DNA of 55,562 bases from Solirubrobacteraceae bacterium. Its GTDB lineage: Bacteria; Actinomycetota; Thermoleophilia; Solirubrobacterales; Solirubrobacteraceae. The notes under the pieces are model-generated. The model searched no databases. It was not told where the DNA came from and saw only the letters and a program-made list of their open reading frames with translations. The stretch is from the NCBI GenBank assembly GCA_016463765.1, contig JAEMQS010000025.1, positions 1 through 55,562 of the forward strand, given 5' to 3'. The position numbers and the translations under genes are program-made. Below, in pieces: positions 15,399-26,200 of this stretch; position 1 is the first letter of the stretch; each line of letters begins with the position of its first letter.

Positions 15399-17657
15399 GT
15401 GTCCAAGACCCTCGTCATCGCAGAGAAGCCTTCCGTCGGCCGCGACCTCGCTCGTGTGCTGCCCGGCCCCTTCAAGAAGGAGGAGGGCTACCTCGAGGCC
15501 GACGACCACATCATCACGTGGGCCGTCGGTCACCTCGTGCAGCTCGCCGAGCCCGACGAGTACGACGCGAAGTTCAAGAAGTGGCGCATGGCCGATCTGC
15601 CGATCGTCCCGCCGAAGTTCAAGCTCGTCGTGCGCGACGAGCGCTCGAAGAAGCAGATGTCCGTCGTGACGCGCCAGCTCAAGCGCGACGACGTCGACAA
15701 CGTCATCAACGCCTGCGATGCCGGCCGCGAGGGCGAGCTCATCTTCGCCTACCTCTTCGAGAAGGCCGGGGCGAAGAAGCCCGTCCAGCGCCTGTGGCTG
15801 TCGTCGATGACGATGGACGCCATGAAGGAGGCGTTCGCCACGCTGCGCCCGGGCGAGGAGATGGCCAAGCTCGAGGCCGCCGCGCGGTCGCGCAGCGAAG
15901 CCGACTGGATCGTCGGCATGAACGCCACCCGGGCCGCGACCATCCGGCTGCGCAGCTCGTTCGACGGCGCCGTGTCACTGGGTCGCGTGCAGACGCCGAC
16001 GCTGGCGATCATCACGCGCCGCGAAGAGGAGATCCGCGCGTTCATCCCCGAGCCGTACTGGCTGGTCGACGCGAAGTTCGCGGCCGAGGGTCAGGACGCG
16101 CGCCAGTACGAGGGGCGCTTCCACGCCGGCGCGAACCCGCGCATCACGACGGCCGAGGAGGCCGCCGCCGTCGTCGAGGCCGTCAAGGGCCAGACGGGCG
16201 AGATCACCAAGCTCGAGAAGACGACGCGCAAGGAGAAGGCGCCGCTTCTGTACGACCTCACGTCGCTGCAGCGCGACGCGAACACCCGCTTCGGCTTCTC
16301 CGCCCGCCGGACGCTGGCCGCGGCGCAGCGCCTGTACGAGGAGCACAAGGTGCTCACGTATCCGCGTACGAACTCGCGCTACCTGACCAGCGACATGGTC
16401 CCCGAGATCAAGCCGACGGCCGAGCACGTCGGCGCGCAGCGCGACTACAAGGTGGCGGCCGACTACGTCACGTCGATGGACCTGCTGCCGCTCGAGCGGG
16501 TCGTCAACAACGAGAAGGTCGGCGACCACCACGCGATCATCCCGACGAACTCGCCGCACCAGATCGACAAGCTCAGCGACGACGACCGCCGCGTGTACGA
16601 CATGGTCGTGCGCCGTTTCCTCGCCGTCTTCCACCCGGAGGCCGTGTTCCACAACACCCGGGTCGAGACCACCGTCTCGGAGTACATCTTCCGCACGCGC
16701 GGCAAGGTCCTCATCGAGGCGGGCTGGCGCGGCGTCTACGGCGAGCTGCAGGAGTCCGAGCGCGACGACGAGGACGAGGGTCGCGACCAGCAGCTCCCGA
16801 AGCTCGAGAAGGGCGAAGCCGCCGAGACGCGCGCGGTCGAGAGCCTCGAGAAGGTCACGAAGCCGCCGCGGCGCTACACCGACGCCTCGCTCCTCGGGGC
16901 GATGGAGGGCGCCGGCAAGCTCGTCGAGGACGAGGAGCTGCGCGAGCAGATGAAGGACTCCGGCATCGGCACGCCGGCGACCCGTGCAGCGATCATCGAG
17001 CGCCTCATCGACGTCGGCTACGTCGAGCGTGACGGCCGGGCGCTCGTCGCCACCGAGAAGGGCCTGAACGTCATCCGGCTGCTCGACAACCACCCGCTGA
17101 CGTCCCCCAGCCTGACGGGCGACTGGGAGCAGCGGCTGGACAAGATCGAGCAGGGCGTCGAGCAGCGCAAGGCGTTCATGGACGACATCGCCGGCTTCGC
17201 GGAGAAGACCATCCAGGTCCTCGACGAGAAGCTCAAGGACGTCCGCATCCCGCGCGCGAACCTCGGCCCCTGCCCCGTCTGCGGGCACGACATCGTCGAG
17301 AACCGCAAGGGCTACTCATGCTGGTCGCGCGAGGACCCAGGCTGCGGCTTCGTCATCTGGAAGGCGAAGGCCGGCAAGCAGCTGCCCGTCGCCGTGGCGA
17401 AGGAGCTCATCGCGACGGGACGCACCGCCAAGCAGATCACCGGCTTCAAGGGCCGGAGCGGCCGGAACTTCCGTGCGCGCCTGGCGCTCGAGCAGAGCGA
17501 CGAGGGCAAGTGGCGCGTCGAGTTCGACGAGGCCTGGGCCAAGGAGGGCGCGAAGCCGCCGGACGCCGAGACGGTGCCGGAGACGGCGACGGACGCCGCC
17601 AAGCAGGCCATCGCCGCAGCCGCGGCGCAGGACGCCGCGGCGTCGCCCGCCGCGTAG
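15399..17657 (+). CDS. topB: DNA topoisomerase III (type IA)
   Basis: This 752-residue enzyme relaxes or decatenates DNA through a 5'-phosphotyrosine. The TOPRIM domain starts TLVIAEKPSVGRDLA and has the metal-binding NACDAGREGELIF; SLGRVQTPTLAIITRRE is typical of TopB; the catalytic Tyr is in VLTYPRTNSRYL; GIGTPATRAAIIERL lies in the central domain. The C-terminus carries a zinc ribbon (CPVCGHDI...CWSREDPGCGF) and an Ala-rich tail. The GTG at 15399 matches the family N-terminus; an ATG 27 bp upstream would precede the -10-like box. Confidence 0.93.
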   Translation: MSKTLVIAEKPSVGRDLARVLPGPFKKEEGYLEADDHIITWAVGHLVQLAEPDEYDAKFKKWRMADLPIVPPKFKLVVRDERSKKQMSVVTRQLKRDDVDNVINACDAGREGELIFAYLFEKAGAKKPVQRLWLSSMTMDAMKEAFATLRPGEEMAKLEAAARSRSEADWIVGMNATRAATIRLRSSFDGAVSLGRVQTPTLAIITRREEEIRAFIPEPYWLVDAKFAAEGQDARQYEGRFHAGANPRITTAEEAAAVVEAVKGQTGEITKLEKTTRKEKAPLLYDLTSLQRDANTRFGFSARRTLAAAQRLYEEHKVLTYPRTNSRYLTSDMVPEIKPTAEHVGAQRDYKVAADYVTSMDLLPLERVVNNEKVGDHHAIIPTNSPHQIDKLSDDDRRVYDMVVRRFLAVFHPEAVFHNTRVETTVSEYIFRTRGKVLIEAGWRGVYGELQESERDDEDEGRDQQLPKLEKGEAAETRAVESLEKVTKPPRRYTDASLLGAMEGAGKLVEDEELREQMKDSGIGTPATRAAIIERLIDVGYVERDGRALVATEKGLNVIRLLDNHPLTSPSLTGDWEQRLDKIEQGVEQRKAFMDDIAGFAEKTIQVLDEKLKDVRIPRANLGPCPVCGHDIVENRKGYSCWSREDPGCGFVIWKAKAGKQLPVAVAKELIATGRTAKQITGFKGRSGRNFRARLALEQSDEGKWRVEFDEAWAKEGAKPPDAETVPETATDAAKQAIAAAAAQDAAASPAA

Positions 17658-17699
17658 CGCCGCGCAGGAGAACGGGGGCTGCGCTCCGAACCCCGGGGG

Positions 17700-18638
17700 G
17701 TGGCCGCCCATGTCTTCACCGAACTCGTTCCGGAGGTCGACCGGCTCATCGCCGCGGGGGAGTTCGTCTGGGTGGAGATCCACGACCCCGACGACACGCA
17801 GGTCGACCGCCTGGCGGAGGTCTTCTCGCTGCATCCGCTGAGCGTCGTCGATCTCAGGCAGTTCGGTCAGCGCAGCCGCCTGGAGCACTTCGGCGACCAC
17901 CTCGGCGGGGTGTTCTACGGCGCCGAGCCGGACACGGGCGCGCCGCAGATGCGTGAGGTCCACTTCTTCGCCTCGCCGCACTGGCTGGTCACGGTCCACC
18001 GTGACCCGATCCCGCCGCTGCACGAGCTGCGCGATCGCGTGATGCAACGCGGCATGCCCGACCCGGCGATGCTGCTCTACAAGCTCTTCGAGACGCTGAC
18101 CGAGTCGTTCTTCCCGGCGCTGGACCGCATCGACGACGCCATCGACGACGTCGAGGCCGACATTCTGGAGGGCGCCGACCAGATGCAGGTCGAGCGGATC
18201 ATCCGCCTGCGTCGGGTGCTGGTGGACCTGCGCCGCGTGATCTCTCCGCAACGGGACATGTTCACGACAGGCGGCGACCTGCTGGCCGAGATCCCCGGGT
18301 CGACGCCGAACCGCGACGAGTATTTCCGCGACGTGCGTGACCACCTGATCCGGGTCAGCGAGGTCATCGACGCCCAGCGCGACCTGCTCGCGGGCGCCAT
18401 GGACCTCTACCTGTCGACGGTGTCCTTCCGGCAGGGCGAGATCAACAAGCAGCTCACCCTCATCGCGACGATCTTCCTGCCCCTGACGTTCATCACGGGG
18501 TTCTTCGGTCAGAACTTCGGCTTCATGGTCGCCGACCTCATCCGCGGCCCCGCGTCGTTCTGGGTCTTCGGGGTCGGGAGCCTCGTGGTGTCCGGCCTTG
18601 CGCTGCTCGTGTGGTTCCGGCGCCAGGGGTGGGCCTAG
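17700..18638 (+). CDS. CorA-family divalent cation transporter
   Basis: The product has 312 residues: a long N-terminal cytoplasmic domain, a helical stalk rich in charged residues (DAIDDVEADILEGADQMQVE), then two C-terminal TMs (TLIATIFLPLTFITGFFG and VFGVGSLVVSGLALLVWF). The pore-entry motif is GQN (TGFFGQNFGF) where the classic CorA signature is GMN. The final RRQGW tail is basic, as usual. It should carry Mg2+ or a related divalent ion. It follows topB by 42 bp and starts at GTG with no obvious Shine-Dalgarno. Confidence 0.88.
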   Translation: MAAHVFTELVPEVDRLIAAGEFVWVEIHDPDDTQVDRLAEVFSLHPLSVVDLRQFGQRSRLEHFGDHLGGVFYGAEPDTGAPQMREVHFFASPHWLVTVHRDPIPPLHELRDRVMQRGMPDPAMLLYKLFETLTESFFPALDRIDDAIDDVEADILEGADQMQVERIIRLRRVLVDLRRVISPQRDMFTTGGDLLAEIPGSTPNRDEYFRDVRDHLIRVSEVIDAQRDLLAGAMDLYLSTVSFRQGEINKQLTLIATIFLPLTFITGFFGQNFGFMVADLIRGPASFWVFGVGSLVVSGLALLVWFRRQGWA

Positions 18639-18668
18639 TCACGCAACCCACCCCGGCGCCGGACCGCG

Positions 18669-19139
18669 TCAGTGCGTCGACGTCTGATCGACCTCGCCGC
18701 GCCACGCGCCGGTCTCGCCGCCCGGGCCGCGCTCCTCGACGAGCTGCTTGAAGCGCTCGAGGTCGCCCTTGACGCGGCGCTTGGTCAGGCCGAGCGCGTC
18801 CCCGGTCTTCTCGACCAGGCCCTCGGGCTCGACGTCCATCTGCAGCATGATCCGCGTCTGGTCCTCGCCGGTCCGGTGGAACGTCACCACGCCCGCGTGC
18901 TCGGCACCCTCCTGGGAATTCCAGGCGATGCGCTGATCCGGGGTCTGCTCCGTGATCTCGGCATCGAACTCCTTCGTGCGGCCGGCGATGGTCGTGCGCC
19001 ACCGGGTGTGGGTGTCGTCGAGCTGGCGGACCTCGTCGACGCCCTCCATGAACCTGGGGAACTCCTCGAACTGGGTCCACTGGTCGTACGCCGTGCGGAC
19101 CGGCACGGCGACGTCGATGCTCTCCTCGATGGTCGACAT
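18669..19139 (-). CDS. SRPBCC family protein (polyketide-cyclase-like)
   Basis: The pattern MSTIEESIDVAVPVRTAYDQW...FEEFPRFMEGVDEV is characteristic of the actinobacterial cyclase/dehydrase group of SRPBCC proteins, many annotated as stress-related. A perfect GGAGA Shine-Dalgarno precedes the ATG at 19139, giving 156 residues; the long open frame further upstream is a shadow of the membrane protein gene. The C-terminal helix (LGLTKRRVKGDLERFKQLVE) is typical. Ligand unknown. Confidence 0.88.
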   Translation of the reverse strand: MSTIEESIDVAVPVRTAYDQWTQFEEFPRFMEGVDEVRQLDDTHTRWRTTIAGRTKEFDAEITEQTPDQRIAWNSQEGAEHAGVVTFHRTGEDQTRIMLQMDVEPEGLVEKTGDALGLTKRRVKGDLERFKQLVEERGPGGETGAWRGEVDQTSTH

Positions 19140-19219
19140 GGTGTCTCCTCGGGTCGGGTCCGTCGCCCGTACCCGGACACCGCCGAGGTGACGCCAAACC
19201 GGCGCGTGACCGCTCACCG

Positions 19220-20233
19220 TCAGGTGGTGGCCTCCACGGCCTCTTCGGCGTCCTCCTCGGCGTCGCCTCCGTACCGACGGCTGAGGAGCACCGCACCGAC
19301 CACGCCGAAGGGGATTGGCAGCCAGTAGGAGACGAGCCGGTAGGCGAGCGTGGTGAGCACGGCGCCGCCGCCGGTGACGCCGGCCAGGGCCAGGGTGCCG
19401 GTGAGCCCCGCCTCGACGAACCCGAGCCCGCCGGGGGTCAGCGGGATCTGCGCCAGGATCTGCGCGGTCACGAACGCCAGGAGGATGAGCGCGGGCGCCG
19501 GCCGGGCGCCGATGGCGGCGAGCGCGGCCAGCAGGGTCGCGTAGTCGAGCAGCCACCGGCCGATGGCGGCGAGCAGCGCTTCCCACCAGCGGCGCCCCAT
19601 GACGTGCAGGATGAGCTCGCGCTCCTCGATCAGCCGCGCCGGGATGTCGGTGCGGGGTGGCCGGCGGCGGCGCATCCGGTTGCGGATGCGCTGGACCACT
19701 TCGCCGACGACCTCGAGCGGCCGGTCGAACGCCAGCAGGACGACGCCGACGGCGAACATCACCACGAGCAGGACGAGCCCGCCGACCGCGGCGCGGATGA
19801 GGCTCGCGTCCGCGCTGACGCCGCTGAGCAGCGACGGCACGGCGAACACCGGGAGCGCCAGGAGGACGGCGAAGACGAGGACGTTGGACGCGGTCAGCCC
19901 CGTGACGGCGATCCCCGTCGGGGTGCCGGCGCGGTTGAGGTAGCGGTACTGCAGCGCGGCACCCGCCGCGCCGCCACCGGGCACGACCCGCGCAAAGGCA
20001 TTTCCTGCGAGCTGGGACCAGATCACGACGAACCAGTCGCGGTTGTTGATCGCGATCCGCTGCAGGCCCCACAGGCAGGCGAACGAGCCCACCTGGAGCA
20101 GGACCATGACGGCCAGCCACCACGGTGCGATCCGGTCCAGCTCGTCGTAGGAACTGAAGACCTGCAGCAGCGTGGGGGCCAGCAGGTAGAGGGATATGCC
20201 CGTGAGAGCGAAGAACGCGATGCGCGTCAGCAC
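19220..20233 (-). CDS. LPG-synthase-TM/flippase-like integral membrane protein (UPF0104)
   Basis: The protein has 337 residues and about eight hydrophobic helices (e.g. IAFFALTGISLYLLAPTLLQ, LVLLVVMFAVGVVLLAF). The conserved glycine cluster FARVVPGGGAAGAALQYRYL and the late LAQIPLTPGGLGFVEAGL motif mark the lysylphosphatidylglycerol synthetase TM-region/glycosyltransferase-associated family. Such proteins flip lipids or polyprenyl-linked sugars. The C-terminus is acidic. Start GTG at 20233, supported by a TACGGT box 6 nt upstream. It diverges from addB. Confidence 0.85.
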   Translation of the reverse strand: MLTRIAFFALTGISLYLLAPTLLQVFSSYDELDRIAPWWLAVMVLLQVGSFACLWGLQRIAINNRDWFVVIWSQLAGNAFARVVPGGGAAGAALQYRYLNRAGTPTGIAVTGLTASNVLVFAVLLALPVFAVPSLLSGVSADASLIRAAVGGLVLLVVMFAVGVVLLAFDRPLEVVGEVVQRIRNRMRRRRPPRTDIPARLIEERELILHVMGRRWWEALLAAIGRWLLDYATLLAALAAIGARPAPALILLAFVTAQILAQIPLTPGGLGFVEAGLTGTLALAGVTGGGAVLTTLAYRLVSYWLPIPFGVVGAVLLSRRYGGDAEEDAEEAVEATT

Positions 20234-20239
20234 CGCTGG

Positions 20240-20245
20240 ACCGTA
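20240..20245 (-). promoter_or_regulatory. -10-like TACGGT, 6 nt before the membrane-protein start
   Basis: TACGGT on the minus strand ends 6 nt before the GTG at 20233, the tightest leaderless spacing class seen in the window. Confidence 0.45.
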
Positions 20246-20290
20246 TCGTCACGTCAGGCCGTCGCCCCCGTACGCGACCCTGTCCGCCGC

Positions 20291-23254
20291 ATGCCGCTCA
20301 CCCTCGTCACCGGTCCCGCCAACAGTGAGAAGGCCGGGCCCGTCCTCGACGGCTTCCGCGCCGCGGTCGACGACGGGGCGATCCTCGTCGTCCCGACGTT
20401 CCCCGATGTCGAGCGTCTGCGGCTCGCTCTCGCGGAGGAGGGCCTGGTCTTCGGCCTGCGTGTGGAGCGATTCGGCGGGCTCTTCGAGGAGATCGTCCGG
20501 CGGACCGGGACCCGCGGGCGCGCGCTCGGCCCGACCGCTCGCCTGCGGGTGGTGACGGCCGCGGTCGCCGACGCCGAGCTCGACGCGCTCGCCGCGGCCG
20601 CGGGCACGCCGGGGTTCGGCCGGGCGCTGGCGCGGCTCGTGGATGAGCTCACGGAGCTGCGGGTGGCGCCGCAGCGCTTCTTCCAGGCCATGCGCGCCTG
20701 GGCGGGGGACGACCCGGCGCGGCGGGGCTACGGCGAGGAGCTGGCCGGGCTGTACGCGGGCTACCTGCGCCGGCTCGAACGCGCGCGGCGGCCGGACGCG
20801 GTCTCCCGGCGGCTCGCGGCGCTCGATGCGCTGCGGCGCGATCCGGCACAGTGGGGCGGCACGCCGGTCTTCCTCTACGGCTTCGACGATCTCACCGAGC
20901 TCGAGCGCGACGCGCTGGAGTCGCTCGCGCGGGCGGCCGACGTGACGGTCTCGTTGAACTTCGAGGCCGGCCGCAGCGCGTTTGCGGGTCGTGCGCGCAC
21001 CGTCGCGGAGCTGCTGCCGTCCGTGGACCGCCACCGCGAGCTGCCCGGCCGGGCCGAGCACTACGCGCCGTCCTCGCGCGAGGCGCTGCACCATCTCGAG
21101 CGGCGGCTGTTCGAGCCGCCGGACGGCGCGCTCTTTGAGACGGTCGCCGCGGGCGACGCGGTCGAGCTGCTCGAGGGCGGCGGCGAGCGCGCCGAGCTCG
21201 AGCTGGTCGCCGAGCGCATCACGCGCCTCATCCGCGACGACGGGCTCGCCCCGGACGAGATCGCGGTCGTGCTGCGCACCGTCGAGGACGCCTCCGCGCT
21301 CGTGCAGCAGGTCTTCGCCGCCGCCGGGGTGCCCGTCGCGATCGACCGCCAGGTCCCCTTCGGCCGGCTGCCGATCGGCCGCGCGCTCCTGGCGCTCCTG
21401 CGAGCCGCGCTGCTCGACGGGACCGCCGGCGACCTGCTGACGTGGCTGCGCTCACCCGGGCTGGTGCGCACGCCGGGCTGGGTCGACGACGTCGAGCGCC
21501 ACGCGCGGCTGACCGGTGCGCGCACCGCCGCCGACGCGCGTGCGATCTGGGAGGCCCAGCCGCGCCACTGGCGGCTCGATGCGCTGGACCGCCTCGCGGC
21601 TGCTGCTGCCGCGGGTGGGCCGGAACTGCCGCGCCGCGTCGCCGCCGAGCTCCAGGCGCTGCTGGCGGCGCCGTATCGGGACGAAGGTGATGAGGAGGCG
21701 CCCGCGTCAGACGCGATCTCGCCGCCTGCGCCGATCCTAGGTCCCGAGGAAGCCGTGGACGCAGCCGCGGTCACCGCCGCCCGCCGCGCCCTCGACGAGC
21801 TCGCCGGTCTGGCTGAGCGCGACCCCGGGCTGACGTGCACCGCCCAAGACGTCATCGCGCTGCTCTCCGACCTGAAGGTCCGCGTGACGCAGCGCACCGG
21901 GGACGTCGCGGTCGCCGTGACCGACCCGCTGACGATCCGGGCGCGCCGCGTCCGGGCGCTGTTCGCCTGCCGGCTCCAGGAGGGCGTCTTCCCGGGCCCG
22001 TCGCGGCCCGACGCGCTCCTGGGCGACGGCGAGCGCCAGGAGATCGCGCAGGCGGCGAACCTCGTGCTGCGCCGCCGGGCCGACGAGCTCGACGCCGAGC
22101 GGTACCTGTTCTACGCGACCGTCTCGCGTCCCGAGGAGCTGCTCGTCCTCTCCTGGCACATCGCTGACGACGGCGGCGACCCGGCGGTCCGGTCGTTCTT
22201 CGTCGACGATGTCGTCGACCTCTTCGCCGACGACCCGGACGCCCGCACGGTCCGTCGCCCCCTCGGCGCGGTTGGATGGGCCGCGGGCGCGCCCGCCGAG
22301 CGCGATGCCCTGCGACGCGCGGCGTTGGATGCACCCCGGCGCATGGAGCCCCCGCTGGCGCCGCTGCGCGATCCGGCCGTCCTCGCGACGCTCGCCGCGC
22401 GCCCCGCGTGGTCGGCGTCCCAGCTCGAGGTCTTCGCCAGCTGCCCGGTGAAGTGGTTCGTCGAGCGCGGCCTGCGACCGGAGGGGCTGGAACCCGACCC
22501 CGAGGCCATGGCCAAGGGCGCACTGGCGCACGCGGCGCTCGACGCGATGATCGCCGGGCTGGAGGGGGACACGCGGCTGACGCCCGAGCGGCTGCCCGAG
22601 CTGCGCGACCTCGTCCGCGACGCGCTCCAGCGCCTTGCCGCCGAGCACCGCCTGTCCACCGACCCCGCGCGGACCCGCGCGATCGCGCATCGCCTCGAGC
22701 GTGATCTGCTGCGCTACGTCGAACACGCGGTGAGCACGTCCAGCCCGCTGGTTCCGCGGCGCACGGAGGTCGGCTTCGGGGGCCGCGACGACGACCTCCC
22801 GGCGTTCACGCTGGCGGAGGGCGTGGCGATCACCGGTCGGATCGACCGGGTCGATGTCACGCCGGACGGCCGCGCCGTGGTCGTCGACTACAAGGGCAAG
22901 ACGGCGACCGCCCACGCGAAGTGGGTCGACGAGCGCAAGTTCCAGATCGCGCTGTACATCCTCGCCGCCCGCGAGCTGCTGGGCGTCGACGTCGCGGGCG
23001 GCCTCTACCAGCCGCTCGGCGCCACCGAGCTGCGACCACGCGGCGCGGTCCGCGACGACGACGACCTCGCACTCGACCTCTTCGCCAACGACCGGCTCGA
23101 CGAGGACGCGCTGCGTGAGGCGCTCGAGGGTGTGGTCGAGCGCGTGCTGGAAACCGTGGCCGAGCTGCGCGCCGGCGCGCTGGAGGGCCGTCCCGACACC
23201 TGCGCGTGGCAGGGCGGCTGCGCGTACCCGACGATCTGCCGGTGCGTCGGATGA
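20291..23254 (+). CDS. addB: AddB-like nuclease subunit of a double-strand-break resection complex
   Basis: The N-terminal half of this 987-residue protein has superfamily-1 helicase shape, but the Walker A region reads GPANSEKAG, lacking the usual GKT/S. The C-terminal nuclease domain shows WSASQLEVFASCPVKWF, GALAHAALD, ITGRIDRVD and VVVDYKGK (PD-(D/E)XK residues), ending in a cysteine cluster CAWQGGCAYPTICRC; with the Cys in FASCP this is the four-Cys Fe-S pattern of AddB. It should work with AddA to process broken DNA ends. The ATG at 20291 was chosen; the open frame upstream overlaps the divergent gene. Stop overlaps the addA start (ATGA). Confidence 0.88.
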   Translation: MPLTLVTGPANSEKAGPVLDGFRAAVDDGAILVVPTFPDVERLRLALAEEGLVFGLRVERFGGLFEEIVRRTGTRGRALGPTARLRVVTAAVADAELDALAAAAGTPGFGRALARLVDELTELRVAPQRFFQAMRAWAGDDPARRGYGEELAGLYAGYLRRLERARRPDAVSRRLAALDALRRDPAQWGGTPVFLYGFDDLTELERDALESLARAADVTVSLNFEAGRSAFAGRARTVAELLPSVDRHRELPGRAEHYAPSSREALHHLERRLFEPPDGALFETVAAGDAVELLEGGGERAELELVAERITRLIRDDGLAPDEIAVVLRTVEDASALVQQVFAAAGVPVAIDRQVPFGRLPIGRALLALLRAALLDGTAGDLLTWLRSPGLVRTPGWVDDVERHARLTGARTAADARAIWEAQPRHWRLDALDRLAAAAAAGGPELPRRVAAELQALLAAPYRDEGDEEAPASDAISPPAPILGPEEAVDAAAVTAARRALDELAGLAERDPGLTCTAQDVIALLSDLKVRVTQRTGDVAVAVTDPLTIRARRVRALFACRLQEGVFPGPSRPDALLGDGERQEIAQAANLVLRRRADELDAERYLFYATVSRPEELLVLSWHIADDGGDPAVRSFFVDDVVDLFADDPDARTVRRPLGAVGWAAGAPAERDALRRAALDAPRRMEPPLAPLRDPAVLATLAARPAWSASQLEVFASCPVKWFVERGLRPEGLEPDPEAMAKGALAHAALDAMIAGLEGDTRLTPERLPELRDLVRDALQRLAAEHRLSTDPARTRAIAHRLERDLLRYVEHAVSTSSPLVPRRTEVGFGGRDDDLPAFTLAEGVAITGRIDRVDVTPDGRAVVVDYKGKTATAHAKWVDERKFQIALYILAARELLGVDVAGGLYQPLGATELRPRGAVRDDDDLALDLFANDRLDEDALREALEGVVERVLETVAELRAGALEGRPDTCAWQGGCAYPTICRCVG

Positions 23255-26200
23255 GCGGCATGCGCGGCCCCGGGGGCCGGCTGCTGACCGACGAGCAGGC
23301 CGACGCGGTGCGACGCCGCAGCGGGCCGCTGCTCCTCGCCGCGAACGCGGGGAGCGGCAAGACGTCCGTCCTCGTCGAGCGGTTCGTGCGGATGATCTCC
23401 GACGACGGCATCGCCCCGGAGTCCATCCTCGCGATCACCTTCACCGAGAAGGCCGCCGGGGAGCTGCGGTCCCGGGTGCGTGAGCGCCTGCTCGAACGCG
23501 GGGACCGCGAGGCCGCGCGCACGATCGAGCGCGCGTGGATCTCGACCGTCCACGCGTTCTGCCTGCGGCTGCTGCGCGCCCACGCCGTCACCGCCGGGCT
23601 GGATCCCGACTTCCACATTCTCGACGAGTCGGGCGCGCGCGACCTGCGCACCGAGGCGTGGCGCACGGCGCTGACGGCGTTCCTCGACGAGGACGGCCCG
23701 GGCGCGCTGGACCTCACGGCTGCGTACTCGGCCGACAAGCTGCGCGAGGAGGTCGCCGCGGCGCACGATCAGCTGCGCAGCGCCGGCCAGACGCAGCCGG
23801 GGCTGCCCGCGCCGACGCTGCCCCCGGCGCCCGATCGCACCGCCCTGATGCTCGCCCATGCCGACGCGACCGCGGAGCTCGCGGCGGCGAAGGACAACCG
23901 AAGCGTGATCACCGCCCGCCGGGCGCTTGACGCGTGCGGGGAGATGCTCGCCGCCGCCGAGCCGGCCGAGGGACCTGACGCCGGGGCGCTCGCCGCGTCC
24001 GCGTTCAAGGCGGGCAACGCGAAGGCCCTGCAGACCGACCCGTGCACGCGCTACCTCGACGTGCTCGGCGCGTACACCCGCGCGTGGAACGACCGGCGCG
24101 CCGCCGGAGCGGTCGCCCTGTTCGACGCGCTGCTGCGCCGCTATGCGGCGGCGTATGCGGCGCAGAAGACCGCGGCGTCGGCGCTGGACTTCGACGACCT
24201 CGAGCTGCGCGCCCGCGACCTCCTGCGCGACCACCCCGCCATCCGCGTCCGGTACGCCGAGCGGTTCGTGCGGGTGATGGTCGACGAGTTCCAGGACTCC
24301 AATCCGCTGCAGACCGAGCTCTTCGCGCTGCTCACCGCTGAGAGCGGGGAGCTGGCCGTCGTCGGCGACGAGCGCCAGTCCATCTACGGCTTCCGCCACG
24401 CCGACGTCGAGGTCTTCCGCGCGCGGCGGGCCGAGCTCGCGCCCCGCGATGCCGTCGCCGTCCTCTCGGCGAACTTCCGCAGCGACCCGGCGATCCTCGC
24501 CGCGGTCAACGTCGCGTTCGCGCCGATCTTCGACGAGGACTTCACCCCGCTGCGCGCCGGCCGGGACGATGCCGAGACGCCCGACGGGCCCCCGCCGGTC
24601 GAGCTGCTGCTCACCGACGCCAAGGCGTGGGAGTCCGAGGAGGCCGACGGGGTGGCGCTCGGCGAGCTGCCGAACGCCGCCCGTTGGCGTCACGCCGAGG
24701 CGCGGCTGCTCGCGCAGCGGATCTCCGAGCTCGTCGCCGAGGGGACCCCGCCACAGGACATCGTCGTGCTGGTCCGCGGGCTGGGGGACCTGCCGGTCTA
24801 CGAGCGCGCGATCGAGGATCGCGGCCTCTCCGTCCTGGCGACGGGCGGCCGGGGCTACTGGGGCCGCCAGGTCGTCCTCGACCTGTGCGGCTGGCTGTCG
24901 GCCCTGGCCAACCCATTGGATGAGCTGGCGTTGTATGGCGTGCTGGCGTCCCCGCTCGTCGGGCTGTCCTCCGACGGGCTGTGGGTCGTCGCGCAGAGCG
25001 GCCGGGGGCGCCTGTGGCCGAGCATCGAGGCCGGCGACGCGCTCCCGAAGCTCGGCGACGACGACCGTGACCGCCTCGAGCGGTTCGCCGCGCGCTTCGC
25101 CCACGAGCGCGGCCTGCTCGCGCACGTGTCGCTGGAGACCCTGCTCGAACGCGTCATCGCCGCCGCGGATTACGACCTCCACGTCCTGTCCCTGCCCGGT
25201 GGCGCGCGGCGCCTGGCCAACGTCCACAAGCTGCTGCGCCTCGCCGCCGCGCAGGCCGGGGTCGGGGCCGACGTGCGCGCGTTCGCCGACCACGCCAACG
25301 CCGAGCTGGAGGCCGACGCACGCGAGTCCGACGCGCCCGTCGAGCTCTCCGGCACCAGCGCGGTGCGCGTCATGACGATCCACGCGGCGAAGGGCTTGGA
25401 GTTCCCCGTCGTGTGCGTCGCCGACCTGGGCCGGGGCCAGCCCAACCGCTTCGGCGACCTGCTCGTCGAGGGCGACCGCGTGGGCCTGCGGGTGCGCGAC
25501 CTCGACGGCGGCGCCGCCAGCGCCCTGGACTACGAGGAGCTCAAGCTCGAGCGCCAGGCGGCGCAGACCGCCGAGGAGCAGCGCGTCGCCTACGTCGCGA
25601 TGACGCGCGCGGAGCGGCGGCTGATCCTCAGCGGCGGCCTCGCGGTGGAGAAGTGGCCGGACCCGACCGCCGCGGGCGCCCCGCCGCTGTCGTGGCTCGG
25701 GCTCGCCCTGGCGCCGGGACTGCGCACCGGGGCGCTGACCGATGAGGCGCCGGTGGCCGACCTCACGCACGATGTCGGCGGCAGCCGCGCGGTCGTCCGG
25801 TGCGCGCTGAACCGTCCGGCGACCGTGGGCCAGGTGCTGCTCGCCGACGCGCTCGCGCCGGCGGGGGAGCACCTGCCGCCCGCCCGCCCCGCCGGGGTCA
25901 GCGCGCCGCCGGCCCCGCTCCCCGCGGCGGCGCCGCCCGCGCGCACCCTGTCGTACACCGCGATCGCGCTGCACCGGCGCTGCGGCTACCGCTTCTACCT
26001 CGAGCGGATCCTGCGCCTGCCCGAGCGGCGGGACGACCGCGAGCTGCGCCGGCGCGACGCCGCCCCCGGGGGCCTGGACGGGCGCATGCGCGGCAGCATC
26101 GTGCACGGCCTGCTCGAGGACCTCGACCTCGCGCGTCCCGCGCCGTGGGACGCCGCAGGTGATCAGGCCGCGCGCGAGACGCTCGTGCGCGTCGCCGCCG

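Noticed and set aside
19604-20290. N-terminal extension of the AddB-like protein
   Set aside because: It would overlap the divergent membrane-protein gene and reads as low-complexity sequence; the family-like N-terminus starts at 20291.
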